A DNA stretch of 64,000 nt from Acidobacteriota bacterium (GCA_026707325.1 JAPOXA010000075.1:62001-126000); one strand, 5' to 3'; counted from the first letter of the stretch, positions 8,501-18,270 are shown. A program made the numbers and translations. Notes: generated from the sequence alone by a model not told the origin.

Positions 8501-10225
8501 GTCCTGATCCACGCGCGGGGTTGCACCGCGGTGAAGCTCGTGCGGGTCGCGCAGAGGGCCGGCGTCGAGGTGATCCTGGTGCAGTCGGACCCGGACGTCG
8601 ACTCGCCGGCCGCGACGATGCTGCGCGAACGCGACACGCTCGTCTGCATCGGCGGCAGCACGCCGGACGAGAGCTACCTGAACGCTCATTCGGTCATCCG
8701 CATCGCCGAGCGGGAAGGGGCCGACGCGCTCCATCCCGGGATCGGATTCCTGTCCGAGAACGCTTCCTTCGCCGATCTTTGCCGGGGTCACGGGCTCAAC
8801 TTCATCGGCCCGACCGGCGATGCGATGCGGCGAATGGGCAACAAGTCGAACGCGATCCAGACCGCGGTCCAGGTGGGCGTGCCCGTGGTGCCGGGCAGCG
8901 AGGGCATCCTGACGGCCGCGGACACGGCGCTCGCCGTCGCCGAGTCGATCGGCTTCCCGGTCATGCTCAAGGCGGTCCATGGCGGCGGCGGCAAGGGCAT
9001 TCGCCGGGTGGACGGGGCGGAGGACTTCCGGGAAGCGTTCGGGCAGATTCGCGTCGAGGCGGAGAGCGCCTTCGGCAACGCGGACTGCTATCTCGAGAAG
9101 TGCGTCGTGTCTCTGCGCCATGTGGAGGTGCAGGTGCTCTGCGACCGGCACGGGACGGTGCGCGTGCTGGGCCTGCGCGACTGCAGCGTGCAGCGGAACA
9201 ACCAGAAGCTGATCGAGGAGTCGGGGTCGACGGCGCTGCCGGAGGCGCTGCGCGACGAGAGCTTCCGCTACGCGGCGGCGATCGCGGCGGAGATCGGCTA
9301 TGTCGGCGCGGGCACCGTGGAGTTCATCTTCGACCTTGAGGACCAGAAGCTCTACTTCATGGAGATGAACACGCGGCTTCAGGTCGAGCACCCGGTGACC
9401 GAGGCGGTCAGCGGCACGGACATCGTCAAGGCCCAGTTCGAGATTGCCGGCGGGGCGAGGATCTCCGAGGCGCCTTTCGCGGAGGACGGCTACGCGATGG
9501 AGGTCCGGATCAACGCGGAGCGCGCTTCCCTCTCGGCGGACGGGATCGATCTGCTGCCCTCGCCCGGGACGGTGACGCGCTGCGACTTCCCGCAGCGCGC
9601 GGACATCGACGTGCTGGCGGCGATCGATACGGGGGCCGTCGTGTCGCCCTACTACGACAGCCTGGTCGCGCAGGTCGTCTGCCACGGCAGGGATCGCGCC
9701 GACACGATCGATCGTCTCATCTCCTATCTTGAGGAGGTCGCCATCGAGGGCGTGTGTACGAACCTGCCGCTGCTGCGCCGCGTCCTGGGCGACGGGCAGT
9801 TCCGGTCGGGCGACTACGACACGCGCTTTCTCACCGACTTCCTCGACCGCATCTCCGGCGACGAACTGGTGCAGGAGGTCGAGCGGTTCGCGGGCGTCGG
9901 GCGACACGCCGACCGGGCCGACATCGAGATCGAGGGCAGCGACGAGCTCAAGGTCAAGGCGCCGTCAGGCGGTCTCTTCTACGCCGCCTCCTCGCCGAAC
10001 GATCCCCCCTTCGTTCGGGTGGGAGATATCGTCGGCCGGGAGAAGACCCTGTGCCTGATCGAGGCGATGAAACTGTTCAGGCCGGTGTCGCTCGCGTCCC
10101 TGGACGCCGGCGACGAGCTGTTCGACGGCGATTCCCGCTACGAGGTGATGCGGGTCAACGCGGCGAACGGCCAGGTCGTGAACCAGGGCGACCTGCTCTT
10201 CGTCGTGAGGCCGGCGGAAGGCTGA
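5564..10225 (+). CDS. single-polypeptide acyl-CoA carboxylase: AccA-like CT - AccD-like CT - biotin carboxylase - biotin carrier
   Basis: GNGYSGGAIPLATTN...NTIQPRGLA (AccA-like), LPVVCFISSGGMLTKEG (AccD-like), biotin carboxylase ATP-grasp (GGGGKGIRRV, MEMNTRLQVEHPVTE), biotinylation motif EAMKLF at 10061. Confidence 0.93.
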   Translation: MTILLQSQPEPSRGDVDPLFREAEQRARAFSLFPEPGDTRVGGGAGRISGLISERRIRQTLKRLARLEVDEYIRRTVAPAEDPGRVGTGAVLAATTWDLVEERNHGPLYAAVFETGTDGHRRRFGVLAQERSVQNGVWMPEHHELAVDVIRSFARRALPVVALMDTPGADAGEEANRGNQAHSISRLIAEMAQLHVPTVGIVLGNGYSGGAIPLATTNVLLSVRDGVFNTIQPRGLANIVRRYDLSWEECAKAVGVSAYELYEQGYLDGVIDFVPGEGGDRLACFEEAVATSIALVEQRASLFVRDEPAVFEHYRRNTRRYVDPSRSLSVLEDFTHLSRLRSPAEQANVFGLAFRYLRYLGLRRRLSSATVSGYGRLAAAEVPAGAARARRERQRRASFERWLDNPLAVRYDDVLSRTYKRYAAARDSLHEGRGRLASFLLGSREYHFNRARAELLLEYGFHLYNQWKDGAEDNFGRLLTVMRTAEEEGLEGGGPASEPGEVSQAADLTVLDVILEPQLLRLFRRECENFICFDRLYDHIFLHLREIASEAREENVIARESVHLLLRHSLNAAMGELTAGLEGDAAEEAEARLRRQFRSWLRHFSRHPRRGRLLKAVAEWKRLQMPRISEPLFGLVTFLFERLLPNFYEDEQGIRGYDGRISPRNIGIKDFWNRLDAAYRDLLLEDVLAEQKRNTPRRPQAILDRFFHDVQEIEADRMTADPVSFPGLRVSIERALEQGVTPCGTVAAVARIRTGAPGDGEDGAAAGNRVGVLVSNLAFQAGSFDMASAEKFCKLLLRCAEERLPVVCFISSGGMLTKEGAGALFSMSIVNDRITRFVRDNGLPVICFGYGDCTGGAQASLVTHPLVQTWYFSGTNMPFAGQIVVPSHLPMASTLSNYLSEVEGAMHGLVEHPFGEELDEQLRQVDSQIPVPEDTVDAVLQRLLQEERRVEFLTARRRRQEEAAVDEPAPPDAPRQVRRVLIHARGCTAVKLVRVAQRAGVEVILVQSDPDVDSPAATMLRERDTLVCIGGSTPDESYLNAHSVIRIAEREGADALHPGIGFLSENASFADLCRGHGLNFIGPTGDAMRRMGNKSNAIQTAVQVGVPVVPGSEGILTAADTALAVAESIGFPVMLKAVHGGGGKGIRRVDGAEDFREAFGQIRVEAESAFGNADCYLEKCVVSLRHVEVQVLCDRHGTVRVLGLRDCSVQRNNQKLIEESGSTALPEALRDESFRYAAAIAAEIGYVGAGTVEFIFDLEDQKLYFMEMNTRLQVEHPVTEAVSGTDIVKAQFEIAGGARISEAPFAEDGYAMEVRINAERASLSADGIDLLPSPGTVTRCDFPQRADIDVLAAIDTGAVVSPYYDSLVAQVVCHGRDRADTIDRLISYLEEVAIEGVCTNLPLLRRVLGDGQFRSGDYDTRFLTDFLDRISGDELVQEVERFAGVGRHADRADIEIEGSDELKVKAPSGGLFYAASSPNDPPFVRVGDIVGREKTLCLIEAMKLFRPVSLASLDAGDELFDGDSRYEVMRVNAANGQVVNQGDLLFVVRPAEG

Positions 10226-10283
10226 CCGGCAGTTTGCGGCGGGCGGGCCACATGCCGGAAACGCGACCGGTCGGGAGGTCCGG

Positions 10284-10644
10284 GTGCTGAACCGCCTCTT
10301 CCGTCTCGACCGGCACGGGACGACGGCCAGGAGGGAGGTCGCCGCCGGCGTCACGACCTGGCTGACGATGGCCTACATCGCGGCCGATCCGGACCTGGAT
10401 CGTCGACGCCTTTCCGCGTTCCCTCAAGATGGCGACGGCCGCGGGCATCGGCTTCTTCCTCGCCGTCATCGCGATGCGGAACGCCGGCCTGATTGTCACC
10501 AACGAGGCAACGCTGGTCGGACTGGGCGACGTGACGTCCTGGAGCGTCGTCCTGGCGATCGTCGGGCTCGTCTTGATCGCCGCGCTCGATGCCCTGGAGA
10601 GGGCCGGCACCGTGCTGATCTGGGCACCTGATCGGAGAGATCGT
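10284..10644 (+). pseudogene. degraded NCS2-family purine/xanthine permease (N-terminal piece, internal deletion plus frameshift, truncated later piece)
   Basis: Frame of 10284: MLNRLFRLDRHGTTARREVAAGVTTWLTMAYIAA; a different frame then reads IVDAFPRSLKMATAAGIGFFLAVIAMRNAGLIVTNEATLVGLGDV; both are typical of NCS2 permeases. Confidence 0.78.
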
Positions 10645-11805
10645 ATGGAAAGGCCGAAGAGTTGGTCCCGGGCGCTCGTGCTGCTGTGCGGCGCTGGTCT
10701 GGTGGCGGCCTGGCCGCTGTCGGCGCAGGCCGCCGGCCCGTGCGAAACGGACGACAGCTACCAGGGCCTGGACTTCCTGCTCGGCGAATGGCGCCTGGTG
10801 GCGGACGGAGAGACGGTAGGCCACAGCCGGGTCGAGAAGCTGGAGAACGGCTGCCTGATCGCGGAGACATGGTCCTTCGTCGATGGCGGGTCGGGCCGCA
10901 CCTACAGTTCCTTCGATCCGGCCGCCAGGGCGTGGCGGCGGTTCAGCGTCTCGAACCGCGGCGTCATCTTGCGCTCGGACGGCACGGTCGACGGCGATGA
11001 ACTCATGGTCGACGGCCGGTACGTTTCCGCGGACGGAGAGAGGTGGTACTGGCACGAGCGCTTGACCCGGATTGCAGACGGGCGGGTCTTCCGGGTCGCG
11101 GGCATCTCCAGACGCGTCGGCCGCGCCGAGCGTCCGTCGACGGTGCTGTTCGAGGGACACTACGTTCCGGTCGACTACACCGAGCCGCAGTCCGCCCGCC
11201 CGGTCGAAACGGCCGCGAAACCGTCCGCGCCTGCGGAACCGCCTGTCCGGGTGCCGGCCGAACAGGATCCACCTGTGCCGGCGGTCGCCGCACCGGCGCC
11301 TGCCGTACCGGCGGCTGGCGACGTGACGGCCGGTTCAGCCCGCGCCGTCGATGCAGCCGCGATCGAACGGATCGCCATGGCTTCGCCCATGGTGCTCCGG
11401 GTGCCGTTGGGGGCGGTCGAGTCGCTTCCCGAAGGCTACGCCTGGATCACGCGCGACACCGCTCCCTACCTGTGCGAGGGGGTGACGATCGAGGGTGTGC
11501 AGGTCGAGCGCCGCGAGCGCCGTGGCCGGGTCGAACTCGGCGTGGAGCTGGCCGTTCACGGCACGCGAGTGGCCCGGCGGGTCAACATCGGCGTCGACCT
11601 CCGCCGGGGCGGTCGGCCGCAAGGCGACGACGCGGTCGCCTCGGGCAGCACCGCGGGCCGGGTCGGCCGCAGCATTCCCGAGCAGATCGATCACGGCTCG
11701 GTGGCGATCGAGATTCCGCTGGCGATGGACGCCGCTGCCTTCGATGAGATCGTGGCGGATCCGGAACGGCCGGAGTTGGTCATCACTCTCACGGTCGGAA
11801 GGTGA
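10645..11805 (+). CDS. exported protein with DUF1579-like domain
   Basis: ATG at 10645, signal peptide (ALVLLCGAGLVAAWPLSAQA), YQGLDFLLGEWRLV DUF1579-like region; Pro/Ala-rich linker and C-terminal beta-rich domain. Confidence 0.72.
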   Translation: MERPKSWSRALVLLCGAGLVAAWPLSAQAAGPCETDDSYQGLDFLLGEWRLVADGETVGHSRVEKLENGCLIAETWSFVDGGSGRTYSSFDPAARAWRRFSVSNRGVILRSDGTVDGDELMVDGRYVSADGERWYWHERLTRIADGRVFRVAGISRRVGRAERPSTVLFEGHYVPVDYTEPQSARPVETAAKPSAPAEPPVRVPAEQDPPVPAVAAPAPAVPAAGDVTAGSARAVDAAAIERIAMASPMVLRVPLGAVESLPEGYAWITRDTAPYLCEGVTIEGVQVERRERRGRVELGVELAVHGTRVARRVNIGVDLRRGGRPQGDDAVASGSTAGRVGRSIPEQIDHGSVAIEIPLAMDAAAFDEIVADPERPELVITLTVGR

Positions 11806-13610
11806 GCTCCGGAAGGGGGGAGGGGGACGAGCGGTCCTCCACGCCGGTTCCGTTCCGCCGGCTGTTCGGACTGGCCCGGCCGTACGCCCGGCCGTTGGCT
11901 GCCGGCACGATCCTGCTTCTGGCCAGCACCAGCGTCTTCGTGTTCGTGCCCATGCAGGCCGGGGACCTGGTGGACACCGCGATCGAGGCGGATCTCGAGG
12001 GGAGACTGGGTCGGATCGTCGCTTCACTGGTCGGACTGTTCGGGGTTCTTGGCGTACTGACCTACTTGCAGACCTGGTTTCTCGGCTCGGCCGGGGCGCG
12101 CCTGCTGCGGGATCTGAGGCGCCGGCTCTTCGACCACCTGGTCGGCCTGTCGATCGACTTCTACGACCGGCGGCGGGTTGGCGAATTGCTCTCGCGCATG
12201 GCGTCGGACCTGACGGTGGTCCAGAATGCCCTGACCGAGCAGGTACCGTCCGGACTTCAGGCCGCGGTGCGCTTCGCCGGGGTCCTGGTCATCCTGCTCA
12301 TTCTGCACACCCGCCTGACGGTGGTCGCGCTCCTGCTGGTGCCGCCGGTGGTGCTGTTCGCCATCTTCTTCGGCCGCAGACTGGAGCGGGTCGCGCAGGA
12401 GGAGCGGGACGCGGTCGCCGAGACGTCCGCCTGGGCGGAGGAGGCGCTGGCGGGCATACGTACCGTGCAGGCCTTCGCGGCGGAAGATCAGTCCCGCGAC
12501 CGGTACAACGTGCGGCTCGCGGACCTGCTCGGCGTGCAGCTCCAGAACGTCCGGTTGTACGGCGCCTTCGGCGGTCTGATGACGTTCTTCGGCTACTCCG
12601 CGTTCGCCCTGGTGCTGGGATACGGCGGGAGTCTGATGCTGGAGGGGTCGCTGTCGCCCGGAAGGCTGACCTCGTTCCTCCTCTACACGTTCTCGATCGG
12701 CATGTCAGTGGGTCAGTTGGGGGCTCTCTATGCCGGCTACAAGCGGCTGCGGGGGTCGAGCGTACGGGTGTTCGAGTTGCTCGACCAGCAGGCCGCGATC
12801 GTCGATCCGCCCAGTCCGGTGAGGCTTGCCGAGAGCCCGTGCGGGCTGAGCGTCCGTTCGGCCGGCTTCCGCTACGAGGGAGCCGAGCAGCCGGCGCTCA
12901 GGGACGTCTCGCTCGAGATCGCCCCGGGCGAACTGGTGGCTCTGGTCGGCCCGTCCGGTTCCGGCAAGAGCACGCTCTTCGGTTTGCTGCTTCGTTTCTA
13001 CGAAGCGCAGAAGGGGGAGATCCTGATCGACGGGCACCCACTCCGGGATGTCGCGCTGGCCGACCTTCGGCGCCGCATGGCGCTGGTGCCCCAGGACATC
13101 TTCCTGTTCTCGGGATCCGTGGCCGAGAACATCCGGCTGGCCAGGCCGGACGCGGGCGAAGACGAGGTCCGGGCGGCCGCCGAAGCGGCGGGCGCCGCCT
13201 CGTTCATCGAACGCCTGGACCGGGGCTTCGAGACGGAGGTCGGCGAGCGCGGCGTCCGGCTCTCGGCGGGTCAGCGGCAGCGGATCGCCATCGCGCGCGC
13301 TTTTCTGCGCGACCCGCAGATCCTCCTGCTGGACGAGGCGACGAGCTCTCTCGATCCGGACTCGGAGGCGACCGTTCAGCGGGCGATCGAGCAGTTGCTC
13401 GAGGGCAGGACGACGATCGTCATCGCCCACCGTCTGGCCACCGCGCGCCGGGCCCGGCGCATCCACGTCCTGGACCAGGGCCGGCTGGTGGCCGCCGGCA
13501 GCCACGAGGAACTGTACGAGGCGAACGAGCTGTACCGGCGCTACTGGTTGCTCCAGAGTCTGGAAAGGCAACAGCCGCCCGCGCCGATCCAGTCGGCGGC
13601 GGGCGGCTGA
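11802..13610 (+). CDS. ABC transporter, fused permease/ATP-binding exporter (MsbA/LmrA type)
   Basis: Transmembrane region followed by GPSGSGKST, LSAGQRQRIAIARAFLRDPQILLLDEATSSLD. Confidence 0.95.
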   Translation: MSSGRGEGDERSSTPVPFRRLFGLARPYARPLAAGTILLLASTSVFVFVPMQAGDLVDTAIEADLEGRLGRIVASLVGLFGVLGVLTYLQTWFLGSAGARLLRDLRRRLFDHLVGLSIDFYDRRRVGELLSRMASDLTVVQNALTEQVPSGLQAAVRFAGVLVILLILHTRLTVVALLLVPPVVLFAIFFGRRLERVAQEERDAVAETSAWAEEALAGIRTVQAFAAEDQSRDRYNVRLADLLGVQLQNVRLYGAFGGLMTFFGYSAFALVLGYGGSLMLEGSLSPGRLTSFLLYTFSIGMSVGQLGALYAGYKRLRGSSVRVFELLDQQAAIVDPPSPVRLAESPCGLSVRSAGFRYEGAEQPALRDVSLEIAPGELVALVGPSGSGKSTLFGLLLRFYEAQKGEILIDGHPLRDVALADLRRRMALVPQDIFLFSGSVAENIRLARPDAGEDEVRAAAEAAGAASFIERLDRGFETEVGERGVRLSAGQRQRIAIARAFLRDPQILLLDEATSSLDPDSEATVQRAIEQLLEGRTTIVIAHRLATARRARRIHVLDQGRLVAAGSHEELYEANELYRRYWLLQSLERQQPPAPIQSAAGG

Positions 13611-13636
13611 AGCCGGTCGAACGCTGAGACTTCGTG

Positions 13637-16336
13637 CTAGAAGTTCTGGCCCCAGGCGTAGTTGAAGCGGACGTAGTAGTAGGACCCGTTGAAGCCGAAC
13701 GGCGAGAACTGGCCGTACCGGTTGCCGACGCCGTCGGCGGCGCCGGGGTTGTCTTCCGGATAGGTGTTCAGAAGGTTCTGCACGCCGATGGCGATCGACG
13801 TGTCGTTCGGCAGCGGGAAGCCGAGTTCGACGTCGACCAGGAACTCTCCGTTGTAGTCGGAGTACATCGGCGCGTTGTTCCGGCCGAGGAGGTTCTGCGC
13901 GTCCTCGCTGTCCCACCAGCCGTCGAAGTAGTTCAGGCGGGCCATCAGGTTCCAGCGCTCCGCGCTGTGGTTCATCGCCAGGTTCCAGCGGAACTCCGGC
14001 AGGCCCTTCTCGATCGTGGCGATGCGGAAGGGGCCGACCGTGTCGGGGTTGTGGTCCGTGACCTCGGTCTTCGTGTAGTTGAACACGAGGCTGAAGCTCG
14101 TGTCGCCACCGAGCTCCGGCGGCGTCCAGGTGCCGACCACGTCGAGACCCTGCGTCTGGGTGGCGAAGTCGTTGACGAAGAACCGGAAATTCTTCAGGTT
14201 CCGCGCCTCGACGAAGCCGCCGGAGAGCAGTTGTTCGATCTCGTCCTCGGTCACGCAGCCCGGCTCCTGAATGAGCGAGCACTGACGGAAGGTCTCCGAG
14301 ATCGCGAGCCGGTCGTCCACGTCGATCTGGAAGACGTCCGCGGTGAGCGTGAACTCGCCCTTGTCGATCACCAGACCGGCGGAGAAGTTGACCGCCTCTT
14401 CGGGCTGGAGGTCTTCGCCACCCCGCAGAGCCGCGGGCGCGGAGTTCGAGGGCACGGTGCCGCTGTTGGACAGCCCGCCGGTCTCCGGGTCGAACGCCGT
14501 CGTCACGTTGAAGGCGTTCTGCTGACCGGGCGTCGGCGCGCGGAAGCCCGTGCTGGCGGCGGCCCGGATCGACACGCCGTCTCCCACGACGCGGCGTCCC
14601 GAGACCTTCGCGTTCGTCGTGTTGCCGAAGCCGTCGAAGTCTTCGACCCGCAGCGCCGTGGTCACGGTCCACATTTCGTCCGGATCCTCGAACTCGACAT
14701 CGCCGTAGACCGCGACGTTGGCGCGATCCCAGGTACCGGCCGTCACGTCGGCACGGTAGCCATTGAAGCCGTTCGAACCGGAGCTGAAGCCCTGGGCGGC
14801 GTAGGGGCCGATCTCCCAGGAAGCCGGGTCGCCCGCGCCGATCCGGAACTGCTCGTTCCGCCACTCCACGCCGGCGGCGAGGCTCACGTTGTCCCGCACC
14901 GGGTAGGTGATGTCGAAGTTGACGTTCGTGTCGGTCTGCTCGTAGATGCCGGGATTGAACGAGGTCGGCGTGTCATAGCCGAGCGATGCGTTCACCGTGT
15001 TGTAGATGAACTGGTCCACCTCGCTGTTGCCGACGTTGACGCTGAGGTCCCAGGTCATCCCGCTGTCGAGATAGCCGCGCAGGCCGGCGACGATCGAAGA
15101 GTCGATCAGGTCGCCACCGAACTGGGGCGTGAAGCCTCCGGGGAAGCGGGACCGGAGCGTGAAGCAGTTCGGGTCCGCTTCGACCGCCGCCAGGGCGGCC
15201 GCGTCGGGCACATGGTCGACGATCGGGATCGCGGGGCAGTTGCCGGCGCCCTTGATGCCGGTGCGGGCCCATTCGCGGTCGCCGACGAGCAGGAAGTTGC
15301 CCCGCCTCGCCAGGTCCGAGTAGGTGAAGACGCCGGTCCGCGTGTTCGGGTTGCGGAAGTAGAAGCCGCCGGTCGTCGTCCGGCTGGCGTAGTTGGCGTG
15401 CCCGTAGAACTGGGTGCCGTTCGAGAACAGGCTGCCGAAGTTGGCGAACAGCTTGATGTCGTCCTCGACCAGGGGCGAACCCCAGACCTGCGCCGGGTTG
15501 CGGATGTGCGTATTGCCGGTGTTGATGATGTTGATCGCGTCGTTCCTCTGGACGCTGCGGCTCGTCGGGTCGGCGGCGCCGTACTCCATGCTCAGGTTGA
15601 AGAAGCCGTTCTCGCCCATCGGCATGCCGACGTTGGCGGCCACGGCGTACGAGAGGCCGTTCTCGCCGGAGAACGTGTACTGGCCGCCGAAGCCGGAGCT
15701 GGAGCCCGGGTTCGAGTCCTGGAACTGACCCGACCGGATTTCCACGCTGCCGCCGGAACTCGCGTCCTTGAGCTGGAAGTTGAGCACGCCGGCGATCGCG
15801 TCGGAGCCGTACTGCGCCGAGGCGCCGTCGCGCAGGACTTCGACCTGGCGCAGCGCGATGGCCGGGATGATGGAAATGTCCGGCCCCTGGGAACCGTCCG
15901 AGATGCCGTTGCCCAGCCAGGCGATGACGGCGGAGCGGTGACGGCGCTTGCCGTTGACGAGGATCAGGGTGTGGTCCGGCGCCAGGCCGCGGAGGTTGGC
16001 CGGTCGGACCAGGGTGGCCGCGTCGCTGATCGGCTGGGTGGCGACGTTGTAGGACGGGACGACGGTGCGGATCCGGTCCGTCAAGTCGTTGGTTCCCTGG
16101 CTGACGAGTTCCGTCTCGGGAATCACGTCGACCGGTACGGGGGATGCGGTGACGGTACGCCCCTCCGTGCGGGTGCCGACGACGACGATCGTCTCCTCGA
16201 ATTCCTGCGGTTCTTCAGCCTCGGACTCATCTTGGGCGTCCCCCTCCTGGGCCAGAACTGGACCGGCCAGACAAAAGGCCAGGAACAGAACCAGCAGGTA
16301 CGGCAGACGAGGGGGCGCGACTTCAGGTTTCCACAC
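13637..16336 (-). CDS. TonB-dependent receptor
   Basis: Plug domain (EETIVVVGTRTEGRTVTASPVPVDVI, VEVLRDGASAQYGSDAIAGVLNF) and C-terminal beta-barrel; likely GTG start at 16336 preceded by AGGAG. Confidence 0.93.
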   Translation of the reverse strand: MWKPEVAPPRLPYLLVLFLAFCLAGPVLAQEGDAQDESEAEEPQEFEETIVVVGTRTEGRTVTASPVPVDVIPETELVSQGTNDLTDRIRTVVPSYNVATQPISDAATLVRPANLRGLAPDHTLILVNGKRRHRSAVIAWLGNGISDGSQGPDISIIPAIALRQVEVLRDGASAQYGSDAIAGVLNFQLKDASSGGSVEIRSGQFQDSNPGSSSGFGGQYTFSGENGLSYAVAANVGMPMGENGFFNLSMEYGAADPTSRSVQRNDAINIINTGNTHIRNPAQVWGSPLVEDDIKLFANFGSLFSNGTQFYGHANYASRTTTGGFYFRNPNTRTGVFTYSDLARRGNFLLVGDREWARTGIKGAGNCPAIPIVDHVPDAAALAAVEADPNCFTLRSRFPGGFTPQFGGDLIDSSIVAGLRGYLDSGMTWDLSVNVGNSEVDQFIYNTVNASLGYDTPTSFNPGIYEQTDTNVNFDITYPVRDNVSLAAGVEWRNEQFRIGAGDPASWEIGPYAAQGFSSGSNGFNGYRADVTAGTWDRANVAVYGDVEFEDPDEMWTVTTALRVEDFDGFGNTTNAKVSGRRVVGDGVSIRAAASTGFRAPTPGQQNAFNVTTAFDPETGGLSNSGTVPSNSAPAALRGGEDLQPEEAVNFSAGLVIDKGEFTLTADVFQIDVDDRLAISETFRQCSLIQEPGCVTEDEIEQLLSGGFVEARNLKNFRFFVNDFATQTQGLDVVGTWTPPELGGDTSFSLVFNYTKTEVTDHNPDTVGPFRIATIEKGLPEFRWNLAMNHSAERWNLMARLNYFDGWWDSEDAQNLLGRNNAPMYSDYNGEFLVDVELGFPLPNDTSIAIGVQNLLNTYPEDNPGAADGVGNRYGQFSPFGFNGSYYYVRFNYAWGQNF

Positions 16337-16497
16337 GGGAAGGGCTCCTTTGTTCGATTGCACGTCGACCGCGCCGAGACTACTACAACACCTCTTGCGG
16401 CCGGAACGAGTCGCAACCCGATTCGCTGTCCTCAGATTCTCTTTGGTTGGCGAAGTTAGCGCCCGCTCCACGACCGGCTGCTAGCGTCCTGCCCGGT

Positions 16498-18228
16498 ATG
16501 GAGGGAGCCTCGGGCAGCGGGCAAGGGTGGCGATGCATCGCAGCGCCGACCTGGCAGCGGGGTGTGCTCTGGGCCCTCCTGCTCGCGCTGGCGGCCGGCG
16601 CGGCCGTCTTCGACCCGTCCGACTGGCCCTACACGGTGGGCGACGAGGGCGTCTACGCGATGCAGGCCCAGAGCTTCGCGTTCGACTTCGACCGGCGTTA
16701 CGAAGAAGCCGACTTTCGGCGCTACCAGCGGTTGACGGGCAAGGTGCCCGACCCGCTGATTCTGCAGAGCGTCGATGGCGGCGCCACGCTCGTTTACGCC
16801 AAGCCGGCCTTCTACTCGCTGTACCTGGCTCCGTTCGTCCGCGTGGCGCCGCAGCGAGGGCCGATCCTGGCGAACCTGCTGTTGGTTCTCCTTTCGGCGT
16901 TGCTGCTCGACTGCCTGCTGGCCACCCGGATCGGCGCCGACGGACCGTTGGTGGCGGCCTTCCTGCTCTTCTTCTCGGTCACCTTCGGTCATGTGTTCTG
17001 GATCCATGCGGACCTCTTCTACCTGGTCGTCACGGCGCTGGGGCTCTGTTGCCTGGATCCCTGGTTCGAGGGCAGGGAACTCCCTGCGGCGCGGCTGGCG
17101 TCCGGGGGCGCCCTCCTGGCGGTCGCGGGGGCCGGCCGGCCGTTCTACTTGGCGGTGCTGGCGGCCGTGCTGGTGGCTGCGGCGCCGACGCTTCGCCGGA
17201 GCTGGGGCCGTCGATCGGCGGCTTTGGCGGCGGGCGGCGCGATGCTGCTGCTTCTCGGTTCAGCCTGGTTCCACCGCGCGAGCGGCGGCGCCTGGACTCC
17301 CTACGTGAGCGAACGGCAGGGGTTCAGCAGCGCGACTGGCTACCCGGACGTCGACTTCGACCGGGGACGCTGGTCCGAGTTCCTCGCGGTTCGCGGGGAC
17401 GCATCGTGGGTTCGGGAGGGGTTCCTGCTGCCGGAGCTGGATCTGGCTCTCCTGGGCCACAACCTGGTCTACGCGCTGATCGGCCGGAGCATCGGCATCG
17501 TCCCGTACTTCCTGCCGCTTCTTCTTGCCTGCGCCTGCCTGCGGCCGGGGTCGCGGCGCCGCTGGCTGCTTCTCGGCATCGCCGTCGGGCTCCTGGCCTT
17601 CCTGATCAAGAACCCGTACAACTTCTACGGCGGCGCGGGAGCGATCGCGAACCGCTGGTTCCTGCCCCTCTACGCGGCCTGCTGGTTCCTGATCGAGCGG
17701 CCGCCGTCCAGGCGCTGGCTTGCGGCCATGTCGGCGGCAGCGGCGCTGTTCGTCCTGCCGCTGTGGCGGACGGCCGCCTCCTTCCCACTGGAGATCGATC
17801 CAGGGCACGAAGCCCGGCGGCTGCGCTACGTGTCGGCGACGGCCAAGGGCCTCCTGCCGCTCGAAACGTCCCAGATTCACCTGGGGTCGGCCCCGGCGGA
17901 CATTCAGCACGGCGATCTGCGAGTCCGGCTGATCGGCAATGGTGTCTGGCCCCACGGTCCGGAGGGGATCCGCTACCGGCCGTCCGCCGACGGCGAGCTC
18001 CTGGTCGGTTCGCCGGTGCGGCTGGCCCGTCTGACGGTGACCCTGGCGCCTGTCGCCGAGGGTATGGATCAGGCAACGACGCGCCATGTCCTCGAGCGGC
18101 CGGCCCGTATCGCCCGGCATCGCTACTGGTACGGGGGGATTCCGCTGAACTACTACCGCCTGCGCTTGCCGGAGATGTCGGGAGGGGACCGGGAGGTCTC
18201 CCTGACGGCGGAGTTCGACTGGCGGTAA
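16498..18228 (+). CDS. multi-spanning membrane protein, glycosyltransferase-like (GT-C/GT39-like)
   Basis: Many hydrophobic segments, early acidic loop motif (VGDEGVYAMQAQSF). Confidence 0.65.
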   Translation: MEGASGSGQGWRCIAAPTWQRGVLWALLLALAAGAAVFDPSDWPYTVGDEGVYAMQAQSFAFDFDRRYEEADFRRYQRLTGKVPDPLILQSVDGGATLVYAKPAFYSLYLAPFVRVAPQRGPILANLLLVLLSALLLDCLLATRIGADGPLVAAFLLFFSVTFGHVFWIHADLFYLVVTALGLCCLDPWFEGRELPAARLASGGALLAVAGAGRPFYLAVLAAVLVAAAPTLRRSWGRRSAALAAGGAMLLLLGSAWFHRASGGAWTPYVSERQGFSSATGYPDVDFDRGRWSEFLAVRGDASWVREGFLLPELDLALLGHNLVYALIGRSIGIVPYFLPLLLACACLRPGSRRRWLLLGIAVGLLAFLIKNPYNFYGGAGAIANRWFLPLYAACWFLIERPPSRRWLAAMSAAAALFVLPLWRTAASFPLEIDPGHEARRLRYVSATAKGLLPLETSQIHLGSAPADIQHGDLRVRLIGNGVWPHGPEGIRYRPSADGELLVGSPVRLARLTVTLAPVAEGMDQATTRHVLERPARIARHRYWYGGIPLNYYRLRLPEMSGGDREVSLTAEFDWR

Positions 18229-18270
18229 CTCCCGGAGGTTCCCGTCAGCGCGTGTTGGTAGTCTGACGTC

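Noticed and set aside
6224-9907. 1227-aa minus-strand ORF opposite the carboxylase
   Set aside because: Antisense shadow of a strongly supported biotin-dependent carboxylase; composition typical of GC-rich frame mirroring.
13634-16459. 941-aa plus-strand ORF opposite the TonB receptor
   Set aside because: Low-complexity Arg/Val/Asp/Gly-rich shadow ORF from high-GC codon bias; the minus strand encodes a clear TonB-dependent receptor.
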